A DNA stretch of 64,000 nt from assembly GCF_036884655.1 (NCBI RefSeq), contig NC_088340.1, positions 11,224,001 to 11,288,000 of the forward strand, written 5' to 3'. Made by a program: the position numbers and the translations under genes. Below, in pieces: positions 1 to 11,034 of this stretch (its first letter is position 1; each line of letters starts with the position of its first letter). The notes below the pieces were generated by a model that worked only from the letters and a program-made list of their open reading frames with translations, searched no databases and was not told the origin of the DNA. The DNA is from Musa acuminata AAA Group. Its lineage: Eukaryota; Streptophyta; Magnoliopsida; Zingiberales; Musaceae.

Positions 1-1346
1 CAGAGATGACACTTACTGCCAGGTCGCCGACGAACACGAACTTCCACCCTCTGAGGGAAGCCCTGACTGCAAGATCCATGTCTTCCACGGTGGTCCGGTC
101 CTTCCACCCTCCGGCGTCGACGAGGGCTTGCATCCTCCACACCCCCGCAGTGCCTGCAGATGCATGCATCCGTGACCGTCGTCTCCTGGTCATGCATGCG
201 AAGAGGGAGGAGGGCCCTTACCGTTGAACCCGAAGAAGGAGTACGTGGAAGACCCTACTTCCTGCTCCACGCTGAAGTGGTAATCCAGAGACATCTCTTG
301 GAGGCGGGTCAGGAGGCATTCGTCAGCATTCACTGCACCAGAACGGATAGACGTGGTTGATGATGAATAACGAGAGCTACCAACCACCTGCAAGCACTAG
401 TAGATGATCACCATCGACGGGCTCACCGAACTTCCATCGAGCTTGCACCAGAGCGAGCTCAGGGTTAGTGAGAAGGAAAGGGATGGTCCTCCACAGGTAG
501 TCGGGGTCGGGTTGGAAGTCGGCATCAAAGATGGCAACGAAGTCGCAGTCTTTGGCGTAGCTCTTCTCGAGGCCTTCGCGAAGGGCGCCCGCCTTGTAGC
601 CGCTTCGGCTGTTTCTGAACTCGTACTCCACGTTGACTCCCTTGCTCGCCCACGACTGGCACTCGTATTCCACCATCTCCTGCGACGACCACGGCAACCA
701 AAAGCAAGCATCGCAGGTGAGCAAAGCATCATCGCATGTCGTTGCCACGGTGATTCTTTCTCTGTGTTGCAGGTATCATCACCTTGATGACGGGATCAGT
801 GGAGTCATCGAGAACTTGAACTATCATCTTGTTAGACGGCCATGACATGGCGCAGGCTGCCCCGATCGATAAGCGGTAAACCTGTCATCGCGTGCTTAGC
901 ATTTGTGTTCCTCTTCATTACCAACTATATGATTCATAAAAGCTAATCACATAATTACGAACTGACAACATCTGTTTGGATGGGCGATTGCAGAGTTGTT
1001 AGATGATGAGCCGAATGGCCGGCCATTGGCGTACCTCTTTCTCGTTGAACATGGGTATTTGGACGAGCACCATGGGGTGGGACGACTCCGCCTCCATCTC
1101 CTGCCTCATGGAATCGAGCTTGTACTTGGTGTACCGCTTGATCCGGAGGAGCTTCACGAGGACGATGACGATCGCCATGTACACCCTCTCCACGAACAGC
1201 ATCACCGACATGAAGGCGCACGCGTACATGAGAGCCCACAGCAGCGGCACCACCATGGGCGTCCTGATCCGCCGCCACAGCACCAATAGCCTCTCCCCCA
1301 CCGCCGCCCCATCCCCGGCGCCTTCCACCAGCACGGGGTTCCTCAT
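1..1346 (-). CDS. CSLA: Cellulose synthase-like A (glucomannan 4-beta-mannosyltransferase), 3' part outside window
   Basis: Family-2 glycosyltransferase that makes the beta-1,4-(gluco)mannan backbone from GDP-sugars in the Golgi membrane. Five exons are readable: 1035-1346, 783-881, 427-679, 222-332 and 17-153 (304 whole codons). Exon 1 gives a short N-terminus, a hydrophobic segment ([16 protein letters not shown] and on) and [14 protein letters not shown]. Exon 2 has QVLDDSTDP with the first catalytic Asp. Exon 3 has [18 protein letters not shown] (the DxD that binds the sugar nucleotide). Exon 4 has [12 protein letters not shown]. Exon 5 has [18 protein letters not shown], holding the catalytic-base ED. 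The QxxRW motif and C-terminal membrane helices lie beyond the left edge, so completeness cannot be judged. The start at 1346 is the first in-frame Met, 64 nt below a TATA box. Family-level match is strong; the paralogue number cannot be assigned. Confidence 0.93.
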
Positions 1347-1409
1347 GATAGCAGCAGCTTTGACGTTCTACCACCGTGGTGAGGAGTGGGCGGTGCAGGG
1401 CGGGAGTAG

Positions 1410-1417
1410 TTATATAG
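1410..1417 (-). promoter_or_regulatory. TATA box of the CSLA gene
   Basis: CTATATAA on the minus strand, 64 nt upstream of the chosen ATG. The short distance implies a short 5' leader and supports that start. Confidence 0.65.
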
Positions 1418-2399
1418 GGCGAGGACAGTGAGCGGTGCTGCTTAATGAGCGAGAGGAGGAAGAGGAAAGGTAATATGACAGGACACACGCTTTGCATGCA
1501 GGATTAGAAGGGGCGAAACAGTTGGCCTAATGGCTAGTTTTTCTGCAACCTTAACCGACATGCTTATCGAAGACGCTGTCCTGATGATTCGAGCTTCAGA
1601 TGAATCGGATCGATGAGTCTTCCTGCAAATGAAACAGTGTCTTGAATGGGATGGATAGGGGTAATTAAGAGGCAGAGACGTACCTGTCGATGTGGGATGG
1701 ATTTGGTGCCGGCGTCCGGCTGTCATGCTTGTCCTTTGCATCGCTGGTTCAGAACCGGTGCAAGTCTCCACGTTGAGTCGAGAACAGCTAAGGCAGGAGG
1801 GCTGTGACAAAGAGAGCTGACACATTTCCTGGTAGCGTCTTCCTGTGAATCTTTGACCTCCGATCCCAAACGAGTGTGCTTTAATGTGCATATGTCATAC
1901 GGTGGTAGATACTATGAATGGCTCGCATATGATGCAGTGCTTCCGGCTGCGGAGGAGGAAGAAGAAGAAGAAGGCTACATTGCACAAGTGCAGTCCAAGT
2001 TTAAGACTACCTCAGCTCAAAGTCTGAATTGTTCTGCCTCCACTGCAACGAATAATGTAATAGAATCAGCTGCAAAGTAGGGAAGCCATAAGTCACACAA
2101 CAGAGTCGTAGCCATTAGCCTACAGGTTCAGACACTGTAAGCAAAAGCAGAAACCTTTAACCATCTAATATGCATGTTATGGTAGGTTATGTGGAGCATA
2201 AACGTACTTTGTCGACCAAAACAATAAATTTTGGTAGTTTGATTAGCATTGCAATCATATGCAAATTATTTATGGCATAGTAGATACTGATTTTGACCGG
2301 GAAATATTATGGCCAATGTTTATATGACACGTGAACATAGACGTGGCAACCACATCAATCTCGAGAATCGTGCTTACTCCAATTTCATCTAAGTGGACA
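1418..2399. other. Intergenic region upstream of CSLA
   Basis: No gene recognised. The short open frames here lack family similarity and codon bias. A GAA-rich stretch near 1959-1972 is simple sequence. Confidence 0.5.
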
Positions 2400-3270
2400 T
2401 AAATTCAAGATAACGATTATAAGCTATCTATCGATAAAATCAAGTGTTTATAAACCTCTAATATCACCCTTACTCTCAGATGTGCCTTTTGGGACTCACA
2501 AGCCATGAAAGATAAAATCGTACAAGCACACCCAAAACGATCAATTCCTCGTGAGCCTACGAGGTCGCACCAATGGCGATCAAATGTTAACTTATCAAAA
2601 TAATGCCAGGAAGAGGGTCATGAGTCCTTGACTCCCCTATGAGAGGAGTAATGATAAGGACATTTAGTCACTTATTGATTGAGGAGTAGGAGAACCAAAG
2701 GCTTAATAAACCCCCCGGGTCACGAGTCTTGAAAAGGCAAAATTATACGAGTATGCCTAAGGCAGACAATTACTCGCAAGCCTATGGGATCACACCAATG
2801 ACGACCAAATGCTGACTTATCAAAATGACGCTAGAATGAAGATCATGAACCCTTGACTCTCCTATAAAGATATTTAGTCTCACATTAGTTAAGGAGTAAG
2901 GGAACCAATGGTTTATAAGCTCCCTAGGTCACTTTTATTTTCAAAGGTGCCTTTGGAAGCTCATGAGCTCCGAAAGAGCAAAATCGTATAGGCTCCCTCA
3001 TGAGGGGGAGCACTGATAAGGACATTTAGTCCCACATTGGTTAAGGAGTAGAAGAACTTAAGGGTTTATAAGCCTCCAGGGTCACCCTTATCTTTAAAGG
3101 TGCCTTTTGAGGCTCGCAAGCCCCGAAAGGGCAAAACCATACGAGCACGCCAAAAGTAGACAATTTCTCGTGAGCTTCTGGGAGCGCACCACGACCAAAT
3201 GTTAACTTATCAGAATGGCACTAAAAGAACGATCATGAGCTATTGACTCTCCTAGGGGGGAGTACCGACG
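2400..3270. repeat. Tandemly arranged dispersed repeat (left flank of the retroelement nest)
   Basis: Related units of roughly 150-250 bp recur. Each holds GATAAGGACATTTAGTC, a 'TTTATAAGCCTCC'-like string, 'GGTGCCTTTTGAGGCTC', 'CGAAAGGGCAAAA' and 'ACCAAATGTTAACTTATCA'. The same vocabulary returns at 20224-22490. No coding potential. Probably fragments of the LTR or leader of a Ty3-type element. Confidence 0.7.
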
Positions 3271-4002
3271 TGTCACGAACGGTCATCGCGCACTCGCAAC
3301 AACTCTATTCAACGAACCGTTCGTCGCTCACACCTACATGTACAGCTGCTTGACAGCATGTTTTCTCTTGGTTTTGGGTCATTTTGCTTGTAAAAATGTA
3401 AGTTCGAACCAGCTGCAACGTTACAAAGCGATCGCTCACCGAACCGAGCAAAATAGCCCCAAAACAGCTCCGTTTTCGCGTGCCGCGGGCTGATTTTTGG
3501 AATCTGCCTCTGCTCACCAAAACGTCAGCCATTTCAGCCCCTTTGAACCCCCCGGGTGACACAGGGCTGGATGGGGCTTCGGTATAGTACCGAGCGTTGA
3601 ACACTCTTTCGCAAGTTCGCACGTTGCCTTAACGGGAACATGTTGTCGCGCTTGGGACTCGATGAGCAGTTGTTTGTGGGCTTGCAGCTATTCGTTCAAC
3701 CTTCTAAAGCCCTTGTTTTCCCCCTCTCCCTCTTTTCTCTTGTGCACGCAAGGTGCTCGCTGAATTGCTTGTGAAGCTTCGCCTTTTCGCGAGACTTCGA
3801 GACTTGTCCGTTGCTCGTTCTTTCGAACTAATCAACTTTCTCTTTTACAGGTCCTTCGGGACCTACGAGAGGTTACAAGTGGGCTGATCTTTGCGGAGCA
3901 ATATCGTAAGGGCGAAGCGCGACTTAGGCAACGCAAGCTAAGTTCGCGTCTTGGCCGCAAGGGTGCCTCACGCCTTAGGCAATTCCAACTAAGGCCGTGA
4001 CA
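3271..4002 (+). repeat. 5' LTR of the chromovirus
   Basis: 732 bp, begins TGTCACGAACGG and ends GGCCGTGACA. It aligns end to end with 19492-20223 with many scattered differences, mostly transitions. Confidence 0.92.
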
Positions 4003-4005
4003 TTG

Positions 4006-4017
4006 TGGTATCAGAGC
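4006..4017 (+). other. Primer binding site (initiator Met tRNA type)
   Basis: TGGTATCAGAGC lies three bases after the 5' LTR. It is the standard complement to the 3' end of plant initiator methionine tRNA used by many LTR retrotransposons. Confidence 0.9.
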
Positions 4018-4063
4018 GGGCAAGCACTTCGAGCGAGCAACGAACGAACTTTGCAACTTCGCC

Positions 4064-5415
4064 ATGGCAAAGCATCGTGGCGAATCAAGCAAGATGGGGC
4101 AAGCCAGACCCTTGCCCCAAGCAACCGCAGGTGGGCTGCATGTGTACACTCGCTCTCATGTTGTTGGAGCTGCTCAAGAGGAGCGCAGCAACGAACATGA
4201 TGAGCGAGAAGTTGGCTACTCTTCACGAGCGGAGGAAGCGCAATCTGGAGCGCTAATTGGGAAAAAGAGTCACAAGGAGAGACTCACAACGGTAGAAACC
4301 CTCCTGGATGTTCTTGAAGCGAGCATAGAGGAACTCTACCATGGCCAACAAAGGCTTGTTGGGGTAGAGAGCTCGCAAGAGGAAGCGAAGTCCAGGATCG
4401 ACAAGGTCAAGGCCCTAGTCGACCGACTATCTGATGACACCAAAGACTCCATGCAACACTTACAGGATGTTGTGGCAGAACTCACTTCAAAGGTGTCATG
4501 CTCACAAGAACACTAAATGTGGGAGGAAGCAACACCCATGTTGCACCGCCATAAAATTTGAGGGCACCCGAGCCTCATGGATATGGAGGGGCCAGAGATG
4601 CCAAAGAGCTCGAGAACTTTATGTTCGACATGGAATAATACTTCCAAGCTACGAGGCTCGATTCTGAAGATACCAAAGTTTCTATAGCAATAATATCTCT
4701 GAACGGAGATGCGAAACTTTGGTAGCGAACCCGTTGGGAGAAGATCCAACAAGGTCGGTGTCGAGTCGACACATGGGAGGACTTGAAGCGGGAGTTGAGA
4801 ACTCAATTCCTACCGGAGAACACAAAGTTCGTCGCAAGAAGGAAGTTGAGACAACTCCGCCAGAGTACCACCATCCGAGACTATGTGAAACAATCTCCTG
4901 CACTAATGTTGGACATACAGGACATGTCCGAGAAGGACAAGTTGTTCAGCTTCCTCGATGGTTTGAAGTCATGGGCTCAATAGAAGCTAAATCGAAGAAA
5001 TGTTACCGATGTGGTCGGGGCAATTGCTACTGCAGAAAGGCTCACTGACTTTGTTTCCTCCGAAGACCCAGGGAGAAGGAAACAATCTTCAGGCAATCGC
5101 CCTCCAAAACATTCTCGAGGGAAGGAGCTCGGGGGCGAACAAAAGAAGAAGAGTTCCCACAAAGGGCCAAACCCGAAAGGCAAGACCTCAAAACCTGGAG
5201 GATGTTTCTTGTGCGGAGGACCACACATGGTGAGAGAGTGCCCACAAAAACAGGCACTCAATGCTTTAACGGCCTCCATCCACCGCCCCCACCCCACCCC
5301 CTCCCCCCCCGATTGGACAAGGGCAAAGTTGTTGCTCTTAGTTCGAGCAGTTCTGAATCCAGCAGCGACGACGAGGAGTCGCAAGGACCCTGAATGGGAG
5401 CAATGCGCTTGTTGA
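4064..5415 (+). pseudogene. Chromovirus gag remnant
   Basis: Starts at ATG 4064 with an N-terminal helical region, then changes frame and meets stops around 4514-4780. The Retrotrans_gag core is readable at 4783-4980 (ELRTQFLPENTKF ... TTIRDYVKQ ... DKLFSFLDGLKSWAQ). A Lys/Pro-rich linker follows, then a zinc knuckle CFLCGGPHMVREC at about 5203-5241, spaced CX2CX3HX4C. It would form the nucleocapsid if intact. At least one frameshift and several stops break it. Confidence 0.85.
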
Positions 5416-6822
5416 ATGCCATGCGGGGTCAAGTGGGGGAGAACATGAAGACAAAGCTACAAAAAGCAGGAAGCAGTGAGCTGATGTATGTGGACATCAA
5501 GCTGAATGGCCAAACAACCCGTGCAATGGTGGACACAGGTGCTACCCACAACTTCATAGCCGATCGAGAAGCACAACGACTTGGGTTGATCTTGGAGAAG
5601 AGCCCAAGCTGAATGAAGGCGGTGAACTCGGAGGCCAGGCGAATCTCCGGGTTGGCGAAGGGTGTTCCCATCAAAATCGGGACATGAAGCGGGAACACCA
5701 ACATGATGGCCGTGCCACTGGATGACTTCCAAGTAATTCTTGGAATGGAGTTTATGCACGCGGCGAAGTTGGTGCCATTGCCGTTCTTGAACTCCCTATG
5801 TATGATGGGAGGCGATGACCCCTGCGTGGTTCTCGTCTCTTGAAGAGGAACCAAGGAGCCCCAACACATATCGGCATTACAACTGAAGAAAGGGGTGCGA
5901 AAAGGCGAATTGACATTCGTGGCTTCTATGAAGCTAGAGCCTTTCAACGAGAAGGCCATTCAAGAACCTGTTATGGTGGCGAACGTCCTGAAAGAGTTCT
6001 ATAACGTTATGCCACCCGAGTTGCCGAAGACTCTTCCACCACGCAGAGGCGTGGATCATAGCATCGAGTTGGAGCTAGAAGTGAAGCCTCCAGCGAGACC
6101 ACCCTACCGCATGTCCCCGCCAGAGTTGGCGGAACTCAGAAAGCAGTTAGGTGAATTGCTAAGCGGTGGTCTCATCCGCAGCTCTAAAGCACCTTTCGAA
6201 GCTCCAGTTCTCTTCCAGAAGAAATAAGATGGGAGCCTCCGATTATGCGTCGACTACCGAGCCCTTAACAAAGTGACAGTGAAGAACAAGTATCTCATCC
6301 CACTCATCGCGGACTTGTTCGACTAGTTGGGCAAAGCTAAGTATTTCTCAAAGCTCGACCTTCGGTCGGGGTATTGGCAGGTACACATTGCTAAAGGCGA
6401 TGAAGCAAAGACTACCTGTGTGACCAAGTATGGAGCGTTTGAGTCCTTGGTGATGCTCTTCCGCTTAACCAACGCTCCGGCCACGTTCTGCACTCTCATG
6501 AACCAGCTATTCAAGGAGTATTTGGATAAGTTCGTGGTCGTCTACTTGGACGATATCGTCGTCTATAGTCAAACGCTCGAGGAGCACGTCAAACACCTTC
6601 GGACAATTTTCAAGGTTCTCAGGGAGAACGCTTTGTTCGTGAAAAGGGAGAAATGCTACTTTGCTCAAACTGAGATCTTATTCTTAGGACATCGAATCGG
6701 TGATGGCTCCATTCATATGGATAAGTCGAAGGTGCAAGCGGTTGCAGAATGACGAACTCCAAAGAAGGTGCTAGAGTTGAGATCCTTCCTTGGTTTCGTT
6801 AACTACTATCGATGCTTCATAG
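5394..6822 (+). pseudogene. Chromovirus protease and reverse transcriptase remnant
   Basis: The aspartic protease region carries the active site MVDTGATHNF near 5530 and PLDDFQVILGMEF near 5716, with stops around 5610 and 5683. RT follows with [37 protein letters not shown] and the catalytic YLDDIVVYS (about 6543-6569). In-frame stops lie at 6225-6227, 6324-6326 and 6750-6752. The reading breaks off after FLGFVNYYRCF where the nested element begins, and the family sequence resumes at 17457. Confidence 0.9.
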
Positions 6823-7505
6823 TGTTAGGGTCAAGAGCACTAAGAGGGGGGGGGGGGGGGTGAATTAGTGCAGCGGAAAACTTTCGATGATTAAAAAGGT
6901 GTTCGTACGATAAAAGCGATTTCGGTAGAAAAGCCGATTCGTAAATCTCTTTAACTTGTAATCAAGCGAGATGTAATTAAAGGAAACCTATGAAGGCAGT
7001 TTGCAGTTATGATGAAAGTTAAAATGTAAGCGCAAACTGAAATATGATGTTCGTACGATAAAACTGATTTACGTCTAAACGCTGATTCGAAAAATTCTGA
7101 ACTTTAAAACATGATCGTAAATGTGCAGAAGGCAGTAAGCTATTAAGGAGGTTTGCAGTAAGGATAAGATGCTCAAAGTAAATGCAAACCGAGATTTAGA
7201 GTGGTTCGGTCAATCTTGACCTACATCCACTTTTGGCTTCTTCCACCGACGAGGTCACCGACGTCTACTAGAGGCCTTCCTTCAATAGGCGAAGGCCAAT
7301 CACCCTTTTACAGTTTCACTCCTTTTGATGGGCTTAGGAGACAACCCTTACAGAATTTTCTCTCCTCTCTTTAAAGATCAGAACTTAGAAGAAAAGAGGG
7401 AGAAGAACTTTTGGCCTTTACAATAATTTTGAGCTCTAAAAATCACAGAATAAGATCAGGATTTCGGTGTGTTTTTGGTGCTCTTTCAGTGCTGAAAGGG
7501 TGGGG

Positions 7506-7513
7506 TATTTATA
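7506..7513 (-). promoter_or_regulatory. LTR TATA box
   Basis: TATAAATA in GGCCTATAAATACCCC on the minus strand. The same block recurs at 14214-14221 (minus) and 16142-16149 (plus) in the other LTR copies, so the position is conserved in the family. Confidence 0.75.
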
Positions 7514-7569
7514 GGCCCCAATCCAGTTTGAATTTCGAGCTCAAAACTGTCAATTCCCAGAATTCCGGG

Positions 7570-7860
7570 ATCTGGTGGTTGCACCTCCTGACTAAGGCGG
7601 TTGCACCGCCTGGCAGAGCTCAAAGACTGAGCCTCTGGGTCGTGCCACCTCCTGTCAGGGGCGGTTGCACCTCCTGCCAGAGCTCGAAGACCGAGCTCAA
7701 GCGGTGCCACCGCCTGACTGAGGCGGTTGCACCTCCTGCCAAAGCTCGAAGACCGAGCTCAGGCGGTGCCACCTCCTGTCAGGGGCGGTTGCACCGCCCA
7801 GTCTCGCTCGGAGACTGAGCCCAGGTGGTGGCACCGCTTGGCTAGGGCGGTTCAACCGCT
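7570..7860 (-). repeat. About 61-bp GC-rich hairpin-bearing tandem repeat in LTR U3
   Basis: Four to five units spaced about 60-62 bp. Each combines the inverted repeat GAGCTCGAAGACCGAGCTC with blocks such as GGCGGTTGCACCGCC, itself nearly self-complementary. It sits just upstream of the LTR TATA box in transcription order. Matching arrays lie at about 14280-14615 and 15795-16085. Confidence 0.85.
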
Positions 7861-8385
7861 TGGCAGAAATCAGGGTCCGAATGGGTTGATCCATTCGGCC
7901 CAATTTGGGTTTTTCAGGGGCCCAATTTCCCCAAGATTAAGTTAATGGGATCACCTCCCATGTCTAACTTAATCATTGTGCTAACTACGATATTTCCTAA
8001 GACATTTACTACAACTTGCTCCGGTGCGTCAATCGCTTCTTCCGACGAGCTTCCGGCGAACTTCCGTCGATCATCCGATGAACCCTCGGTGATGCTCCTG
8101 CGGGCTTCCAACAAACTCCTGGACTTGCGACAATCCACTTGGCGAGTTCCGACGAGCTTCTTTGGCAAGCTCATGGACTTCTCGGATTTGTTCCCGTAGA
8201 ACCTCCGACGACTGTTCGAACTTCCGTTGAACTCTCGAACTCCCAACGTGATCATTGTCTTGATTCCGGCGCAACTCCTGCTGCATATCTTACTTTCATT
8301 GTAGTTAATCCTGCACACTTATCTCAATATATAGATTAGATAACAAATGACAACTGACTTCATCATCAAAATTCGAGATTCAACA

Positions 8386-8400
8386 ATCTCCCCCTTTTTG
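8386..8400 (-). other. Polypurine tract of the SIRE-type element
   Basis: On the minus strand CAAAAAGGGGGAGAT directly precedes the TGTTGAATC start of the 3' LTR, the expected place for plus-strand priming. Confidence 0.85.
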
Positions 8401-9552
8401 ATGATGACAATCAATTGATAATGGAGTTAACCTTAACTCCCCCTGTCTATATGCTATACTTAAGATAAGTCATTTTTGAATTCAAAACCTTTGAATTTAA
8501 GAGACATATTGATAAGTTAAAATCATTTAAACTTATCAATACTCCCATTATGATTCCCATCATGATGTTTCTCTCTGAAGATGATGTCAAGGCTTGACAT
8601 TCATTTTCAAATTTTACATTACAAGTTTGAATGATGGTAATAGTAGTAATTCATCATATTGTAAGATGTCAACATGTAAAACTACGAAGTAAGATTTTGA
8701 TATCATTACATGATGCACACATTTCAAATGTTTTAGCAATTATTGCATTTCATCACATGGTAATATATCAATACGTAAAATTACGATGCAAGTTTTTTAT
8801 TTGATATCTTGACACGATACAAACAAGGCATAGCATAGCATTAATACTCATATATTTCTCCCCTTTTATCATCAACAAAAAGTGTGGTAATTGTGATACC
8901 AGAAGAATAATATAAGCAAATTTTGAGCATAAGTGTGATAATTGTTCATGCCTTTACTAGGTTCATGTTATTTTCCAATAGTGAGTGATAGGAAATCAAT
9001 TATACAAGCATATAAAGGAAAGCATGATATGTAGATCGTTTTGAGTACTTCTTCCTTTTTATTTGTTATAATCTTTTTGCATGAAGGAGGAAGGCTATTT
9101 GTGAGTTTACTTTGAGTGAAGTTAAAATCGATGAGAGATTAAATCATGCTTCATTTTTACAAGGATCAAGATATGTATGTGAAACAAATCTTTGCAAGTA
9201 AAAACACTATCATCCATATTTCAAGATGGAATTTATAAGCAAGAATCATTTCATCAAATCCATTTCAGAAAAATATTTTTCATATAATAAGTGTATGAAA
9301 AAATCCGATTGTTAGGATACCAATTGTTAAGCGAATCCGAAGATAAAATTAACACTTTCATGTAGTCGGACAAGACTATGCTATAGATTTTCAAATACAA
9401 TCATGAAGACAAAACATGCTTATTGTTATGGAAATTTTTGTATTCAACACATAATTTCCAACATGTTATTTAGGCATGTAATGGCAATCATGTGATTTGA
9501 TCATTCAATAAAGTCCGAAAAATAATTTTAACAAGTTTATGTATTCAGATAC
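8401..9552. other. AT-rich 3' untranslated region of the SIRE-type element
   Basis: No open frame of note. An imperfect direct repeat of about 100 bp is seen (near 8650 and 8750, each with a 'TCAAnAnGTAAAA(C/T)TACGA' core followed by TTTGATATC). Confidence 0.5.
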
Positions 9553-9650
9553 ATCATCATTCCTAATTCTCTTCTTATGAAATCAAATTGTTCTTCACTT
9601 AGAGGTTTTGTAAAAATATCAGCTAGTTGATGTTTAATATTATGGCAATA
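9553..9650 (-). pseudogene. C-terminal scrap of Copia RNase H
   Basis: The minus strand reads HQLADIFTKPLSEEQFDF followed by IRRELGMM, the hallmark end of Copia-superfamily RNase H. Nothing upstream matches the rest of RNase H or RT. It marks the 3' border of a large pol deletion. Confidence 0.88.
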
Positions 9651-9973
9651 TAATAACATGATGCATCAACTGCATTGGTGTATCATTTTCTCAAATCATA
9701 TTTATCATGGAAACCAAGGCACAAGGTTTTCAAGGTGGTTATAAAAACATTTAAGTTTCAATGTAAAATCCGACGATGAATAACGAGATTAAACAATGAG
9801 TGATGTTTGTAACTCTGCTCACAAATAAATACATCAGGTAACCATATCAAAGATCAAGGCACAGGGCATTGTGATCATGGTGAGTAACATAAAGAGTTTA
9901 CAATACATATATAAGCTCATTCAGGAGGTGAAAAATTAAAATGCCTAAATAAAGGATCAAATTGTCGATGAAT

Positions 9974-11026
9974 TTACTGCAGCTCAGATAGGATTTGATC
10001 TTGTCGATGTTCAAGCCGTTCTTGTCTTTGTTCAAATCGGTCCATCCGAATCCCAATATCTTCGACAGATGATGCAGGAGCTTGCTCAAATGAATGTGTT
10101 TCCTCAAAGGGACAGATCGGAGGAGATTGAGTACCCCTAAAGACTGGTGTTTCCGGTTCTGGTTCAGGTTGAGGGGGATTGGTTCTTCTAGGCATTCTAA
10201 CCCAGTTACCGTTTCTATAAACACATCTCAATCGGTGAAGTAGATTTTTATTTATTATGCTAAACCTATCTACTTTTATTACTTCTTCGTCGGATGGTGT
10301 TGGAATATCGTAGGCTTTCAGTATTATAGTGATTATACCACCATATAGAAGCATCATGTCTTTCTTAGATAGTTCTAACATGTTTTGTTGGATAAGATAA
10401 CCAAGACAGATGTCATGTCCTTTCATGATCCAATACATAGTTCCTAATTCTATTTGGCTTACTTCATCATGATGGTATTGTTTAGGGAGAATGATGCTAG
10501 TTAGGATATGATGAAGTACCTTAGTATTTAGTGGTAATAGATGTTCATAACTTTTAGGAACAATCGCTAAATTGGGATTGGCGAAAATTATTCCTAAGGC
10601 TTCAACATATGTTGTCCCAACAGTTTCATCATCCCATGATCCTCTAAAGTAAAGTCCTCTATTTTTTATGGGAATGCCTATCATGTCGCAAATGAGTTTA
10701 TCCGTAATGGAGATGTGTTGTCCTAAGAGATAGGTAGACATTCTTTCTTCTTCATCTACTTGTATATTGTCGTAAAATAATCTAACAAGTCTTGGATAGA
10801 TGGGTTCATTAATTTGTAAAATAGGGAGTAGATCTAGGTTTGTAAACCATTGGATTGTCTCTAAGTCTCTTAGTTCATCTAAATCTACATGTTTTCCCTT
10901 ATTGACACTTCTAAATTCGAAAGAGGAAAACTTTTCAGCATGATATTTTGAATCGAAAAGGGTAAGATCAAAGTCTTCCACTAATCTCCTCTTCCCTTTG
11001 TCCCTTGATGATCTTCTAGACCTCAT
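9974..11026 (-). CDS. Intact ORF of 'putative plant transposon protein' type in place of pol
   Basis: 350 codons with no break, ATG 11024-11026; an in-frame TAA lies 12 nt upstream, so this is the first possible Met. After a basic, Ser-rich start, the body resembles the plant-specific domain found in many non-autonomous elements: YPRLVRLFYDNIQV, a beta-rich 'GQHISITDKLICDMIGIP' block, LHHILTSIILPKQYH, ELGTMYWIMKGHDICLGYL and LLYGGIITIILKAYDIP. The tail is Pro/Glu-rich and ends in a short heptad-like stretch (FEQRQERLEHRQDQILSEL). The family assignment is from memory of its pattern and untested. Biochemical role unknown. It lies between gag and the RNase H scrap, same strand as gag. Confidence 0.75.
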   Translation of the reverse strand: MRSRRSSRDKGKRRLVEDFDLTLFDSKYHAEKFSSFEFRSVNKGKHVDLDELRDLETIQWFTNLDLLPILQINEPIYPRLVRLFYDNIQVDEEERMSTYLLGQHISITDKLICDMIGIPIKNRGLYFRGSWDDETVGTTYVEALGIIFANPNLAIVPKSYEHLLPLNTKVLHHILTSIILPKQYHHDEVSQIELGTMYWIMKGHDICLGYLIQQNMLELSKKDMMLLYGGIITIILKAYDIPTPSDEEVIKVDRFSIINKNLLHRLRCVYRNGNWVRMPRRTNPPQPEPEPETPVFRGTQSPPICPFEETHSFEQAPASSVEDIGIRMDRFEQRQERLEHRQDQILSELQ

Positions 11027-11034
11027 AACTACTG

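Larger units (their letters stand above)
6823..8385 (-). repeat. 3' LTR of the SIRE-type element
   Basis: 1563 bp. On the minus strand it begins TGTTGAATCTCG at 8385 and ends GACCCTAACA at 6823. TATAAATA (7506-7513, minus) is the probable promoter, so 7514-8385 is U3 and the rest R-U5. A run of about 14 G lies near 6847-6860. Confidence 0.92.

Noticed and set aside
4006..4017. Possible tRNA gene at the 'TATCAGAGC' sequences
   Set aside because: Only 12-base primer sites adjoining LTRs; no cloverleaf or A/B boxes.
5394..6822. YLDD-type reverse transcriptase as a possible endogenous plant pararetrovirus
   Set aside because: It belongs to an element with LTRs, primer site, integrase and chromodomain; no movement protein or viral coat protein was seen, so it is a Ty3 chromovirus retrotransposon.
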